From Streptomyces gossypii (lineage in GTDB: Bacteria > Actinomycetota > Actinomycetes > Streptomycetales > Streptomycetaceae): a stretch of 64,000 bases of DNA. The translations under genes and the position numbers were made by a program. Location of the stretch: contig NZ_JAJAGO010000020.1 of NCBI RefSeq assembly GCF_025165795.1, forward strand, positions 1 through 64,000. Reading direction: 5' to 3'. Below are positions 51,176-59,981 of this stretch, in pieces; position 1 is the stretch's first letter; each line of letters begins with the position of its first letter. The notes below the pieces were generated by a model that saw only the letters and a program-made list of their open reading frames with translations, was not told the DNA's origin and made no database searches.

Positions 51176-52477
51176 ATGGACACCCTTGCCTTCATTCCCA
51201 GCCCCTCAGCCGGCGAGATCGATCTCGGTCCGGTGCCGCTGCGCGGCTACGCGCTCTGCATCATCATCGGCGTCTTCTTCGCCGTCTGGCTCGGCAACAG
51301 GCGCTGGGTCGCCCGTGGCGGCCAGCCTGGCACCGTCGCCGACGTCTCCGTCTGGGCGGTGCCGTTCGGACTGATCGGCGGCCGCCTGTACCACGTCATC
51401 ACCGACTACCAGCTGTACTTCGGTGACGGACAGAACTGGGTCGACGCCTTCCGCGTGTGGGACGGCGGCCTCGGCATCTGGGGCGCCGTCGCGTTCGGTG
51501 CCGTCGGCGCCTGGATCGGCTGCCGCCGCCGGGGCATCCCGCTCCCGGCCTGGGCGGACGCCCTGGCGCCGGGCCTGGCCGCCGCGCAGGCGATCGGCCG
51601 CTGGGGAAACTGGTTCAACCAGGAGCTGTACGGGCGGGCGACGGACCTGCCGTGGGCGGTCAAGATCGACCCCGAGAACCGTCCCGTCGACTCCCCGGAC
51701 CTGGCCACCTACCACCCGACCTTCCTCTACGAGTCGCTCTGGTGCATCGGGGCGGCGCTGCTGATCATCTGGGCGGACCGCCGGTTCAAACTGGGCCACG
51801 GGCGGGTGTTCGCGCTGTATGTGGCGATCTACACCGTAGGGCGCTTCTGGATCGAGTACCTCCGCATCGACGACGCGCACGAGGCGTGGGGGCTGCGGCT
51901 CAACAACTGGACGTCGATCGTGGTCTTCGCCGCCGCGGTGGCGTACATCGTGATCTCCCACAAGCGGCGGCCGGGGCGCGAGGAGGTCGTCGAACCCAGG
52001 GCTGACGGGTCCACCGGCACGGACTCCGGCGCCTCCGACGGAAAGGGCGATGCGGCCCCGGCCACGGGCGGTACCAAGACCACGGGCGGTACCAAGACCA
52101 AGTCTGGTAAGAAGACCAAGGGTGGGGACGAGGCCGAGGACGACGAGGCAACGGGCTCAGGACTCGCCGCTTCTCCCGGCACCTCCGCCTTCTTCGCCGG
52201 GGAGGCGGACACCTCCGGCGCGAAGAAGGACACCGCCGCCGACGCAGGTGACACCTCCGGCCGCGAGAGTGCGCCTGCCTCCGGTACGGGTAGGAAGAAG
52301 AAGGGAGCCACGGCCACCGAGGCTCCCGCCACCGAGGCTCCCGCCACCGAGGCTCCCGCCACCGACGCTGCCGGAGCATCCGCCGACGCTGACACTGGCA
52401 CCGACAAGGCCAGCGACAGCGCCGAGGCATCGGCCGCCTCCGGCGGGGCCCGACAGGATTCCCCAAAGAAGGCCTGA
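51176..52477 (+). CDS. lgt: Prolipoprotein diacylglyceryl transferase with long disordered tail
   Basis: Lgt transfers diacylglycerol from phosphatidylglycerol to the lipobox Cys of prolipoproteins, the first step of lipoprotein maturation. Residues 1-270 form the multi-pass membrane enzyme with GGRLYHVITDY, the signature GRWGNWFNQELYGR and HPTFLYESLW. The remaining 160 or so residues are a low-complexity Lys/Thr/Ala/Glu/Asp tail, including GGTKT repeats and three (T)EAPA units from DNA repeats at 52318-52362. With 433 residues it is far longer than the usual 260-300. The chosen ATG matches the family N-terminus. Confidence 0.95.
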   Translation: MDTLAFIPSPSAGEIDLGPVPLRGYALCIIIGVFFAVWLGNRRWVARGGQPGTVADVSVWAVPFGLIGGRLYHVITDYQLYFGDGQNWVDAFRVWDGGLGIWGAVAFGAVGAWIGCRRRGIPLPAWADALAPGLAAAQAIGRWGNWFNQELYGRATDLPWAVKIDPENRPVDSPDLATYHPTFLYESLWCIGAALLIIWADRRFKLGHGRVFALYVAIYTVGRFWIEYLRIDDAHEAWGLRLNNWTSIVVFAAAVAYIVISHKRRPGREEVVEPRADGSTGTDSGASDGKGDAAPATGGTKTTGGTKTKSGKKTKGGDEAEDDEATGSGLAASPGTSAFFAGEADTSGAKKDTAADAGDTSGRESAPASGTGRKKKGATATEAPATEAPATEAPATDAAGASADADTGTDKASDSAEASAASGGARQDSPKKA

Positions 52478-52508
52478 CCGGGCCCGCTCCACCACCCCAC
52501 CTGCTCGC

Positions 52509-52545
52509 CCTGACGCCCACCCGCCGCACGGAGGTGGGCGTCAGG
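52509..52545 (+). terminator. Strong hairpin terminator after lgt
   Basis: CCTGACGCCCACC (52509-52521) and its exact complement (52533-52545) form a perfect 13-bp stem with an 11-base loop, 31 bp after the lgt stop. No U-run follows, as is common in Streptomyces. Confidence 0.75.
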
Positions 52546-52559
52546 AGTGTCGCGAGGGC

Positions 52560-52789
52560 CTGTCCGGTGGCTTTCCAGGGCCCGCGACGCCACGGCGACA
52601 CGAGCCACCGGTGCGCCGGGCGCACGCGCGCTGCGTTCTCGGAGGCACCCGAGCACGCCCAGCACGGCAGCGGTCCTCCGCCTTGCGAGCCGCCCCGGCC
52701 TGCGGCGGGGAGGCCCAGCACCAGCCTCCGGTCCCTGGCGGCCTGGGATGTGCCCCCTGCGGGCGGGTCCTCGGAGGTTCGCCGGACAG
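52560..52789. repeat. MITE-like repeat copy R2
   Basis: This gene-free 230-bp stretch begins CTGTCCGGTGGCTTTCC and ends with the reverse complement of CTGTCCGGCGAACCTCC, imperfect terminal inverted repeats with 12 of 17 matches. Internally it aligns with R3 (53980) over about 170 bp: GGGCCCGCGAC, GACACGAGCC, CTGCGTT, CGCCCAG, TCCGCCTTGCGA and CCTGCGGCGGGGAG occur in the same order. Between R2 and the hydrolase stop I see nothing else. Confidence 0.6.
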
Positions 52790-52843
52790 AGACTGGTGCC
52801 GCGTCGGGCGGGGTTTGACCGGTAGTGAGGCGCTCTGGTGCGC

Positions 52844-53575
52844 TCAGCTGCGAGCAGGTAGTTGCAGGGCGAAGCGGCGGACGGCATCGGTGAAGGCATC
52901 TGGATCGTCGAAGTTCGCGAGATGTCTCGCCCGCGGGATCAATTCGACGCGGGCGTGCGGATGCGCGTGGACGAAGTCCATCTCGCCGGACCGGAATACG
53001 GTGTCCTTCTCACCGTTCAGGATGAGCACGGGAGCCGCCACATGACGCATCGCATCCGCATCAAAGCGGCCCAGCACGTCGCCCCAGGCGGCCGGCAGAG
53101 TGTGGAAGGCGTAGCCGGAGCGGATGGTGGCGTCCACCACCTCGGGAGGGTAGAGCCGACGCAGCAGCCTGTCATTCCAGCGGGTCAACCGGTCCGCCGG
53201 TATACGAGGGACAAGCCCGGCGACCCACCGATACGGCGTTGCCCACGGACCACAAGTTGAGGCGCTGGCCCCCGCGAGGACCAACCCCCGCAGCCGCTCC
53301 GGGCAACGCCGCGCGAACTCCAGCGAGGCGTATCCGCCAAGCGAGTGCCCGACGACCAGAGCAGGCCCGCGGTCGAGCGAGTCCACCGCAGAAGCGATGA
53401 TCTCCGTCGCCGCGTTCAGACTCCAGGGTTGCGCAGAGCGGGCGCCGTGGCCTGGCAGGTCAACGGCGGCTACCCGGAAGTCCTTTTGGAGCACGGCGAG
53501 CTGTGGGCTCCATTGTCCCGCGCTGAACCGCGTCCCGTGTACGAAGATGATGGGCGGTGCATCCGCAGCCGTCAT
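52844..53575 (-). CDS. Alpha/beta hydrolase
   Basis: This 243-residue alpha/beta hydrolase shows IIFVHGTRFSAGQWSPQL at the oxyanion loop, the nucleophile elbow VVGHSLGGYA (Ser about 85), VLILNGEKDTVF with the probable acid Asp, and RARHLANF with the catalytic His. It is an esterase- or lactonase-like enzyme of unknown substrate. The ATG at 53575 is chosen because the upstream extension to 53818 runs into a degraded transposase. The gene lies between two copies of a MITE-like repeat and may have come with them. Confidence 0.82.
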   Translation of the reverse strand: MTAADAPPIIFVHGTRFSAGQWSPQLAVLQKDFRVAAVDLPGHGARSAQPWSLNAATEIIASAVDSLDRGPALVVGHSLGGYASLEFARRCPERLRGLVLAGASASTCGPWATPYRWVAGLVPRIPADRLTRWNDRLLRRLYPPEVVDATIRSGYAFHTLPAAWGDVLGRFDADAMRHVAAPVLILNGEKDTVFRSGEMDFVHAHPHARVELIPRARHLANFDDPDAFTDAVRRFALQLPARS

Positions 53576-53644
53576 ACGTCCCCCAGATCCGCGCTCTCCT
53601 CGGGCCGACTCTACTGGCGGGCAGTCCCCGGCGCTGACACCTCC

Positions 53645-53946
53645 CGCGGCCCGGAATACGCGGCCAAGAAGGCCCGCTTCGAGCACCTCTAGCGCCGACG
53701 GCGAGGTCATCCCCGAGGAAGGCGAACTCGACGTCATCTCGTGCGTCGACGAGTTCGGCCCCCTCAACCTGATGCCGCACCCAGGCCGGCAGTGGGCCGA
53801 ACGCGGAGGCAAGCACAAGCATCCCGAGTGTGAGCCTCGCCGGCGGCGCCGGGCGACCTACCACCGCTACGGCGGAGTGCGGCACCCGGGCGGGGCGAAA
53901 CGTCGAGACGGCCTGCACCCCGACCAACAACTCCTGGCGCAACCGT
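53645..53946 (+). pseudogene. Fragments of an IS630-type transposase
   Basis: Three pieces of one protein appear in order in three reading frames. EYAAKKARFEHL ends at 53689. ADGEVIPEEGELDVISCVDEFGPLNLMPHPGRQW starts at 53694 and continues to about 53880 with RRRRRATYHRYGGVRH. NVETACTPTNNSWRNR follows at 53899-53946. They look like the catalytic core (DEFGP...) and the C-terminal NSWLNR region of IS630-family transposases, with the middle deleted and at least one frameshift. No intact copy is present. The region 53576-54202 otherwise holds repeat R3 and no gene. Confidence 0.6.
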
Positions 53947-53979
53947 CGCCATGGCAACCCTTGCCTGATGCGGCGCTGG

Positions 53980-54189
53980 GGCGTGTCTCTCGGATTGTCG
54001 CGGGCCCGCGACCGCCGCGGTGACACGAGCCGCTCGCGCGGCGTGCCGCGCCTCGCTGCGTTGTCGGGCCCGCCGCATACGCCCAGTATGAGGACGACCC
54101 TCCGCCTTGCGATCCGTCCGCTGCCTGCGGCGGGGAGACCCCGGCACCAGACGCCGCGGGCTGATCCGCGGCGATCCGAGAAACACGCC
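53980..54189. repeat. MITE-like repeat copy R3 with 24-bp terminal inverted repeats
   Basis: The left end at 53980-54003 (GGCGTGTCTCTCGGATTGTC plus GCGG) and the right end at 54166-54189 are inverted repeats matching at 21 of 24 positions. The 210-bp interior aligns with R2 and, more weakly, with R1 at 40971. A further CTGTCC-type end lies just outside on the right (GGGACAGCCCC at 54192-54202). It carries no protein and directly follows the transposase remnant, consistent with a non-autonomous element. Confidence 0.7.
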
Positions 54190-54202
54190 TACGGGACAGC
54201 CC

Positions 54203-55072
54203 CTAGCGGCCGCGGGCCAGCGCCAGCGCCAGCGTGCGCTGGGCGCCCGCGACGACCGCCGCGTCGACGAAGCGGCCGTCCGGCAGCGCGGTGGCTCCGG
54301 CGCCGCCGGACCCCGCACGTATGACCTCCTCGGCGGCCTCGACCTCCTGATCCGTGGGGAGGTATGCCCGCACGATGACGGGGAGCTGGCGGGGATGGAT
54401 GGCGGTCCTGCCGAGGAAGCCCAGCGCCCGGCCGTGTGCGCAGGAGCGGGCCAGTCCTTCGGCGTCGCGCACATCCGGGTAGACGGACTGGGCGGGCGGT
54501 GCCAGACCCGCCGCGCGGGCCGCGACGACGGCCCGGCTGCGAGGCCACGCCAGCCCGGCCTCGCCGGTCACCCCCAGCACGGCCCGCAGATCGGCCTCGC
54601 CCAGCGCGATGCCACGCACGGCGGGGTGAGCGGTGGCGATGGTGAAGGCGTTCTCGATACCGAGGGCGGACTCCAGCAGGGCGTAGAGGGGCGGAACGCC
54701 GTCCGTACGGGAGGACGCGCCCGGGGCCTCCGCCGCCCACCGGGCCACCCGTACGACCGCCTCCGCCGTATCGACCTTGGGCAGTCGCAGCCCGGCCAGT
54801 CCGGGCAGGCCCGCGAGGGCCTGGGCGTCGGCCGCCGCGAGAGGGGTCTCCAGGGAGTTGATGCGCACATGCACGGGGACCGGGCCCGGTGCGGACTCCG
54901 CGAGCAGCTCGGCCGTCGCGCTCCGAGCGTACGCCTTGCGTTCGGGGGCTACGGCGTCCTCGAGGTCGACGACGACGATGTCGGCCCCGGAACCGAGCGC
55001 CTTGGTGACCACCTCAGGGCGGTCCCCGGGCACGTACAGCCAGGTCAGCGGCAGGGGCCCGGCGGCGTTCAC
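54203..55072 (-). CDS. HpcH/HpaI aldolase / citrate-lyase-beta-like CoA-ester lyase (CitE family)
   Basis: This 289-residue protein is CitE-like: a barrel enzyme that cleaves or hydrolyses acyl-CoA esters such as malyl-CoA, methylmalyl-CoA or citramalyl-CoA. Motifs are LYVPGDRPEVVTKALGSGADIVVVDLEDAVAPERK, HVRINSLETPLAA, LRLPKVDTAE, ALLESALGIENA and GRTAIHPRQLPVI, with Arg and Glu/Asp metal and CoA residues in place. The GTG overlaps the CaiB stop by 4 bases. It is the last gene of the long minus-strand operon that starts with a sugar ABC transporter. Confidence 0.9.
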   Translation of the reverse strand: MNAAGPLPLTWLYVPGDRPEVVTKALGSGADIVVVDLEDAVAPERKAYARSATAELLAESAPGPVPVHVRINSLETPLAAADAQALAGLPGLAGLRLPKVDTAEAVVRVARWAAEAPGASSRTDGVPPLYALLESALGIENAFTIATAHPAVRGIALGEADLRAVLGVTGEAGLAWPRSRAVVAARAAGLAPPAQSVYPDVRDAEGLARSCAHGRALGFLGRTAIHPRQLPVIVRAYLPTDQEVEAAEEVIRAGSGGAGATALPDGRFVDAAVVAGAQRTLALALARGR

Positions 55073-56331
55073 GACGCACCGCCTTCCCGGAGACCGTCGA
55101 TCTCCCCTCGGCTGAGGCCGAGTTCGGTGAGAATCGCCTCCGAGTCCGCACCGTGCCGACGGCCCGCCCATTTGATGGCCCCGGGGGTCTCGGAAAGACG
55201 GAAGAGGACGTTCTGCATCCGCAGTGTGCCCAGCTCGTCGTCCTCGACCTCGGTGATGGTGCCGAGCGCCCGGTACTGCTCGTCCGCCAGCACATCGCGG
55301 ATGTCGTTGACGGGGGCGACCGCTGCCTCCGCCTTCTCGAACGCGGCCACCACCTCGTCGCGTTCGTGTGCCGCGATCCAGCCGCCGACCGCCTCGTCCA
55401 GCTCGTCGGCGTGCTGGGCGCGCCCGGCCCCGGTCGCGAACCACGGCTCCTCGATGAACTCCGGCCGCCCGACCAGACGCAGCACCCGCTCCGCTATGGA
55501 CTGGGCGGAGGTGGAGACGGCCAGCCACTTGCCGTCGGCGGTGCGGTAGGTGTTGCGCGGCGCGTTGTTGGTGGACCGGTTGCCGGTACGGGGCTGCACA
55601 TAGCCGAGCTGGTCGTACCAGAGCGACTGTGGGCCCAGCACGGCAAGCATCGGCTCGATGATCGCCATGTCGATGATCTGACCCCGGCCGGTCGCCTCCC
55701 GCCCGTGCAGCGCGGTCATCACGGCGAACGCGGTGGAGAGCGCCGCGATCGAGTCGGCGAGTCCGAAGGGCGGCAGCGTCGGCGGCCCGTCCGGCTCGCC
55801 GGTGGCGGCGGCGAAACCGCTCATCGCCTCGGCCAGCGTGCCGAATCCGGGGCGGCGGGCATACGGACCGAACTGCCCGAATCCGGTGACCCGCGCCAGC
55901 ACCAGCCCGGGGTTCGCGGCCGAGAGGTGGTCCCAGCCCAGATCCCACTTCTCCAGAGTGCCGGGACGGAAGTTCTCGATGACGACATCGGACTCCGCGA
56001 CCAGCCGCAGCAGCACGTCGCGACCGCCCGGCGTGGACAGGTCGAGGGTCAGCGTGCGCTTGTTCCGCCCCAGCAGCTTCCACCACAGGCCGACGCCGTC
56101 TTTCGCGGGGCCGTGGCCACGGGACGGGTCGGGCTTGCGCGGGTGCTCGACCTTGATCACGTCGGCGCCGAAGTCACCGAGCATGGTGGCGGCGAGGGGA
56201 CCGGCGAAGAGGGTCGCGAGGTCGAGCACCCGCAGGCCGTCGAGCGAGCCGGGCGTGCCGGTCGGGCGAGTCGGAGTTGGCGAGTTGGCGGGAGTGGCGG
56301 AGACGGGGGCTGCGTCGTGAGAGTCGTTCAT
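55069..56331 (-). CDS. CaiB/BaiF-type CoA transferase (family III)
   Basis: This 420-residue family III CoA transferase moves CoA between carboxylic acids. It shows LDGLRVLDLATLFAGPLAATMLGDFGADVIKVEHP at residues 29-63, NKRTLTLDLSTPGGRD, VIENFRPGTLEKWDLG with the catalytic Asp of the family near the conserved D in ADVIKVE, and the small C-terminal domain. The partner of the following CitE-like gene is probably a dicarboxylic or hydroxy-acid CoA ester. It starts 22 bp after the ribokinase gene. The N-terminal 28 residues are a Pro/Thr-rich extension. Confidence 0.92.
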   Translation of the reverse strand: MNDSHDAAPVSATPANSPTPTRPTGTPGSLDGLRVLDLATLFAGPLAATMLGDFGADVIKVEHPRKPDPSRGHGPAKDGVGLWWKLLGRNKRTLTLDLSTPGGRDVLLRLVAESDVVIENFRPGTLEKWDLGWDHLSAANPGLVLARVTGFGQFGPYARRPGFGTLAEAMSGFAAATGEPDGPPTLPPFGLADSIAALSTAFAVMTALHGREATGRGQIIDMAIIEPMLAVLGPQSLWYDQLGYVQPRTGNRSTNNAPRNTYRTADGKWLAVSTSAQSIAERVLRLVGRPEFIEEPWFATGAGRAQHADELDEAVGGWIAAHERDEVVAAFEKAEAAVAPVNDIRDVLADEQYRALGTITEVEDDELGTLRMQNVLFRLSETPGAIKWAGRRHGADSEAILTELGLSRGEIDGLREGGAS

Positions 56332-56353
56332 CAGAGCATCCGGCTTTCCTGGA

Positions 56354-57340
56354 TCAGCTTCCTGGGTTCAGCTTTTTCCGGCGGCTTCCGTGCCCGGACC
56401 CTGTCAAAGGCCCGGACCCTGTCAGAGGCCCGGACCGCGCCAAGGCGTCGATCTCGGCGCGGTACGGCATCGACGCGGAGGCACCCTCGCGCTGGACGGA
56501 GAGCGCGGAGGCCGCCGAGGCCCAGGCCATCGCCTCGGGCATGGCACAGCCCTCGCCCGAGGCCACGGCGAGCGCACCGACGAAGGTGTCCCCGGCGGCG
56601 GTGGTGTCCGAAGCCCGCACCTGCCGAGCGGGGACCACGACGGGCGGCGCACCGCGCACGGCGTACAGGCTGCCCGCCGCGCCCAGCGTGACGACCACCT
56701 CGGGGACGAGTGTGAGCAGCTCCGCCGCCGCCTCGTGCGGGTCGTCTCTGCCGGTGAGTGCGGCGGCCTCATGCTCGTTGGGGACCAGCAGGTCGGTCAG
56801 GCTGAGGAGCTCGGGCGGCAGTGGCTGGGCGGGGGCGGGGGTCAAGATGACCCGCACGCCGTGCCGCCGGGCCGCCCGCGCCCCTGCGAGCACGCCCGCG
56901 AGCGGGATCTCCAGTTGGAGGAGGAGTGCCCCGGCCGCCGCGATGCGGTCCTCGTCGCCGTCGGCGAGGCCGGTGACGGTGCCGTTGGCTCCCGGGACGA
57001 CGATGATCGAGTTGCCGCCTTCGTCGTCGACGACGATGTGCGCGATGCCGCTGGCGCCGGGCGCCGTACGCAGACCGTCCGTGTGCACGCCCGCCTCGGT
57101 CAGGGCGACGCGGAGCCGCGCGCCGAGGTCGTCCGCTCCGACGGCGCCGATCATCGAGACCGCGCCGCCCGCACGGGCCGCGGCGACGGCCTGGTTGGCT
57201 CCCTTGCCGCCGGGCACCGTACGGAACGCGCTGCCGGTGACGGTCTCGCCGCGTCGCGGTGCGGTCGGGACGTAGGCGACCAGGTCCATGTTGGTGCTGC
57301 CCAGCACGGCGAGGGCGGGGGAGCCTGGGGGAGGGGTCAT
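56354..57340 (-). CDS. rbsK: Ribokinase-type PfkB sugar kinase
   Basis: This 328-residue PfkB-family kinase resembles ribokinase, which makes ribose-5-phosphate. LGSTNMDLVAYVP and VPGGKGANQAVAAARAGG form the N-terminal sugar site, NSIIVVPGANG follows, and DTTAAGDTFVGAL is the anion-hole and catalytic Asp motif. The tail holds a duplicated SGPLTG unit from an 18-bp DNA repeat. The ATG overlaps the stop of the ARH gene upstream. In this operon it implies that free ribose, or a similar pentose, is released by the glycohydrolases. Confidence 0.9.
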   Translation of the reverse strand: MTPPPGSPALAVLGSTNMDLVAYVPTAPRRGETVTGSAFRTVPGGKGANQAVAAARAGGAVSMIGAVGADDLGARLRVALTEAGVHTDGLRTAPGASGIAHIVVDDEGGNSIIVVPGANGTVTGLADGDEDRIAAAGALLLQLEIPLAGVLAGARAARRHGVRVILTPAPAQPLPPELLSLTDLLVPNEHEAAALTGRDDPHEAAAELLTLVPEVVVTLGAAGSLYAVRGAPPVVVPARQVRASDTTAAGDTFVGALAVASGEGCAMPEAMAWASAASALSVQREGASASMPYRAEIDALARSGPLTGSGPLTGSGHGSRRKKLNPGS

Positions 57341-58842
57341 GGTGCGGAGTTCTCCTGTCCGTCCGTACGGGGCTGATGGGGGCCGGGGGAAGGCGGCTGC
57401 ACGGCCGGGGGCCGCACGGCCAGCGTGGCCGTCCGCTCCGCGAGCGCGTCGAAGCCGATGCCGTCGAATCCGCCGACGGCCGTGGCGAGCCGGTTCCTGA
57501 GCGGCTCCGTCCAGCGGGCCGGCAGGGCGCAGGCCGAACCCGCCAGCAGGCCCGCGATCGAACCGGCGGTCGCTCCGTTGGAGTCGGTGTCCCAGCCGCC
57601 GGAGACGGCTCGGCAGATGGAACCCGTGAAGTCGCCGTCGGCGTGGGTGAGCGCGGCGGTCAGCAGCGCGGCGTTCGGCAGGACATGCACCCAGTGGTGC
57701 CGGCCGTAGGCCTCGTGCAGGGTGTCGACGACGTCGGCGAAACCTGCGGCGCTGCCGGTGGGTTCCGCGCGTGCCGCCGCCATGCCGAAGCGGACGGCTC
57801 GCGCGAACCGCGAGTGCTCCGGGACGACGTCGAGGCCCGCACGCAGGCAGGCGTGCACGTCCGCCGTCCCGCCCGTGGCCTCAGCGACGACGGCGGCAAC
57901 GAACATCGCGCCGTACACGCCGTTGCCGGTGTGGCTCAACGTGGCGTCCCGCCAGGCTTGCCGGGCGGCGCCAGCCGGGTCGCCGGGGTGGGTCCAGCCG
58001 AAGACGTCGGCGCGGATCTGCGCACCGATCCACTCCCGGAAGGGGTTGTGGCGGCTCGCGGTAAGCGGTGGCTCCAGCCCGTCGAGAAGGTTGCGGTACG
58101 TGACGCGCTCAGCCGTGAACGTACGGCCTGCCGGAAGTTCGTCCAGCCACAGCTTCGCGACGTCGGCGGTGTGGAAATCATGGCCGTGGCGCTGGAGCAG
58201 CAGCAGGCCGAGCAGCGGGTAGTTGAGATCGTCGTCCTCGGGTGCGCCGTCGATGTTCTCGGCCAGCGAGGTGGGGCCGCTGCGGCGGTTCCAGGGCCAC
58301 CGACCGGCGATCTCGGCGGGCAGCCCCACCTCGGTGAACCAGCTGTCCAGCGGCCAGTTGCCGGTGGCACGGGCGATCTCCCTGATCCCGGCGAGCGGCA
58401 GTTTCTCGACGGGCTTGCCGAGCACACACCCGGCGGCCCGGCCCAGCCATGCGGCCTCCAGCCGCACCCGCAACTGCACTGCGCCGCCCAGGCTCCAGGC
58501 GTCCGACGTGCTCGCGGCAGCAGTCGGGCGGGGCCGTGCGGGCCAGGCCGCCTCGATGGACGTGAGGTCGGTCGGCTCGCGCGCGGCCAGCGGAGAGGGC
58601 AGCAGTGCCAGCTCGTCCAGCAGCGTGGTGGCAAGAGCACGCAGCTCCGGCGCCGCCGGGCCGGGGGACGCCCCGGCACGCTCCGGCGCGAGAGCGCCGC
58701 CGGCGGCCAGCCACCGCTGCTGAATCGCCGCGGCATCGCGGCCGTCCTCATCCGCTTGGCGCAGCTCGTGGCCGACCAAGTCCTCCGGCTGCACCCAGGT
58801 CAGGCGAAGCGCGGGCGAGGTGCCCGCCGTGCGGGCCGTCAC
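57337..58842 (-). CDS. ADP-ribosylglycohydrolase family protein, paralog 1 (long form)
   Basis: This 501-residue protein has about 130 N-terminal residues of a helical domain not found in the other paralogs, followed by an ARH/DraG-type domain. The domain shows RLEAAWLGRAAGCVLGKPVEKLP, PEDDDLNYPLLGLLLL as the TDD-like metal site, LSHTGNGVYGAMFVAAV and, near the end, GGWDTDSNGATAGSIAGLL with the Asp-x-Asp-Ser metal motif. ARH enzymes remove ADP-ribose from proteins or small acceptors; the true substrate here is unknown. The GTG overlaps the stop of paralog 2. Confidence 0.9.
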   Translation of the reverse strand: MTARTAGTSPALRLTWVQPEDLVGHELRQADEDGRDAAAIQQRWLAAGGALAPERAGASPGPAAPELRALATTLLDELALLPSPLAAREPTDLTSIEAAWPARPRPTAAASTSDAWSLGGAVQLRVRLEAAWLGRAAGCVLGKPVEKLPLAGIREIARATGNWPLDSWFTEVGLPAEIAGRWPWNRRSGPTSLAENIDGAPEDDDLNYPLLGLLLLQRHGHDFHTADVAKLWLDELPAGRTFTAERVTYRNLLDGLEPPLTASRHNPFREWIGAQIRADVFGWTHPGDPAGAARQAWRDATLSHTGNGVYGAMFVAAVVAEATGGTADVHACLRAGLDVVPEHSRFARAVRFGMAAARAEPTGSAAGFADVVDTLHEAYGRHHWVHVLPNAALLTAALTHADGDFTGSICRAVSGGWDTDSNGATAGSIAGLLAGSACALPARWTEPLRNRLATAVGGFDGIGFDALAERTATLAVRPPAVQPPSPGPHQPRTDGQENSAP

Positions 58843-59981
58843 GCGCCCGCGAGGGCGCCGAAGGCGCGCTCGTGTGCGCGGCGGCGCCGCACGTCGTGGG
58901 CGAAGATCTCGCGGGCGACCCCCGCCAGCGCCGTCGCCGGGGCGTGCAGGTCGAGCCTGCTGGCGCGGGCCACCTCCGCGCTCCATTCCGCCGGAACGGC
59001 GCGCTCACCGTACAGCGCGCCGACGATCGCCCCGCTCATCGTGGCGATGGAATCGCAGTCGCGGCCGTAGTTGACCGAACCGAGGACCGTGTGGCGGTAG
59101 TCGCCGTCCCCGATCAGCAGCATGCCCAGGGCGACCGGGAGCTCCTCGATCGCGTGCAGCCGGGAGGGCCGCCGGGCGCCGAGCGAGGGCTGCCGGTACT
59201 CCGGGCCCACCGTGTCGAACGGGGCGACCGCCGCGCGCAGCGGCTTGAGCGCCGTCTCGAAGTCCGAGTATCCGGCCGCCGCCTCGCACACCGCCTCGAT
59301 CGCGTCCCGCGTGCCGTCCTTGGCCAGCGGCAGGATCTCGTCGACGACCGACCGGGGGGTGGCATCCGGTGCGCAGGCCGCCGCGACGGCCGCCGCGAAG
59401 ACGCCCGCGGCCTCTCGCCCGTACGAGGACTGGTGGGCCCCGGCCACGTCCAGCGCCTCGGCGTAGGCGGCTGCCGGATTACCGGCGTTGACGGCCCCCA
59501 CCGGGGCCATGTACATCGCCGCACCGCAGTTGACGATGTTGCCCACGCCCGCCTCGCGCGGGTCGACATGGCCGTAGTGCAGTCGCGCCACGATCCACTT
59601 CTCGGCGAGGAAGAGCCGCTGCAGGGGCAGCGCTTCGGCCTCCAGTTCGGGAATCCAGCGGGGTGTGCCGATCAGGTCGGGCACCAGATGATCGGCGACG
59701 GAGTACGCGTCGAGGTGGTCGCGGACCCGCTCGTACACCCGGACGAGGGCGTGGGTCATCAAGGTGTCGTCGGTGACGTGCCCGTCGCCCTTGTGGTACG
59801 GGGCGATCGGCCGCGCCGTCCGCCACTCCTCGTAGAAGGGGCCGACGATGCCCTGCACCCGGCCGCCGTGGCGGTCGGCGATCTGCTCCGGCGTCCAGCC
59901 CTCGACCGGTCCGCCGAGCGCGTCGCCGACAGCGGCACCGACCAGGCAGCCGGTCGTACGGTCCTCCAGGGTGAGCGTCAT
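58839..59981 (-). CDS. ADP-ribosylglycohydrolase family protein, paralog 2
   Basis: This 380-residue ARH-family protein shows TTGCLVGAAVGDALGGPVEGWTPEQI at the N-terminus, GHVTDDTLMTHAL with the full Thr-Asp-Asp magnesium motif, and SVNYGRDCDSIATMSGAIVGALYG with Asp-x-Asp-Ser. Both halves of a two-magnesium site are thus present, and it should be catalytically active. The ATG overlaps the stop of paralog 3. The in-frame reading further upstream runs through that gene in the wrong frame. Confidence 0.92.
   Translation of the reverse strand: MTLTLEDRTTGCLVGAAVGDALGGPVEGWTPEQIADRHGGRVQGIVGPFYEEWRTARPIAPYHKGDGHVTDDTLMTHALVRVYERVRDHLDAYSVADHLVPDLIGTPRWIPELEAEALPLQRLFLAEKWIVARLHYGHVDPREAGVGNIVNCGAAMYMAPVGAVNAGNPAAAYAEALDVAGAHQSSYGREAAGVFAAAVAAACAPDATPRSVVDEILPLAKDGTRDAIEAVCEAAAGYSDFETALKPLRAAVAPFDTVGPEYRQPSLGARRPSRLHAIEELPVALGMLLIGDGDYRHTVLGSVNYGRDCDSIATMSGAIVGALYGERAVPAEWSAEVARASRLDLHAPATALAGVAREIFAHDVRRRRAHERAFGALAGA

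Noticed and set aside
54203..56086. 627-codon open frame suggesting a CaiB-CitE fusion
   Set aside because: The upstream part is out of frame with the CaiB protein; a GTG at 55072 overlapping the CaiB stop is the proper start.
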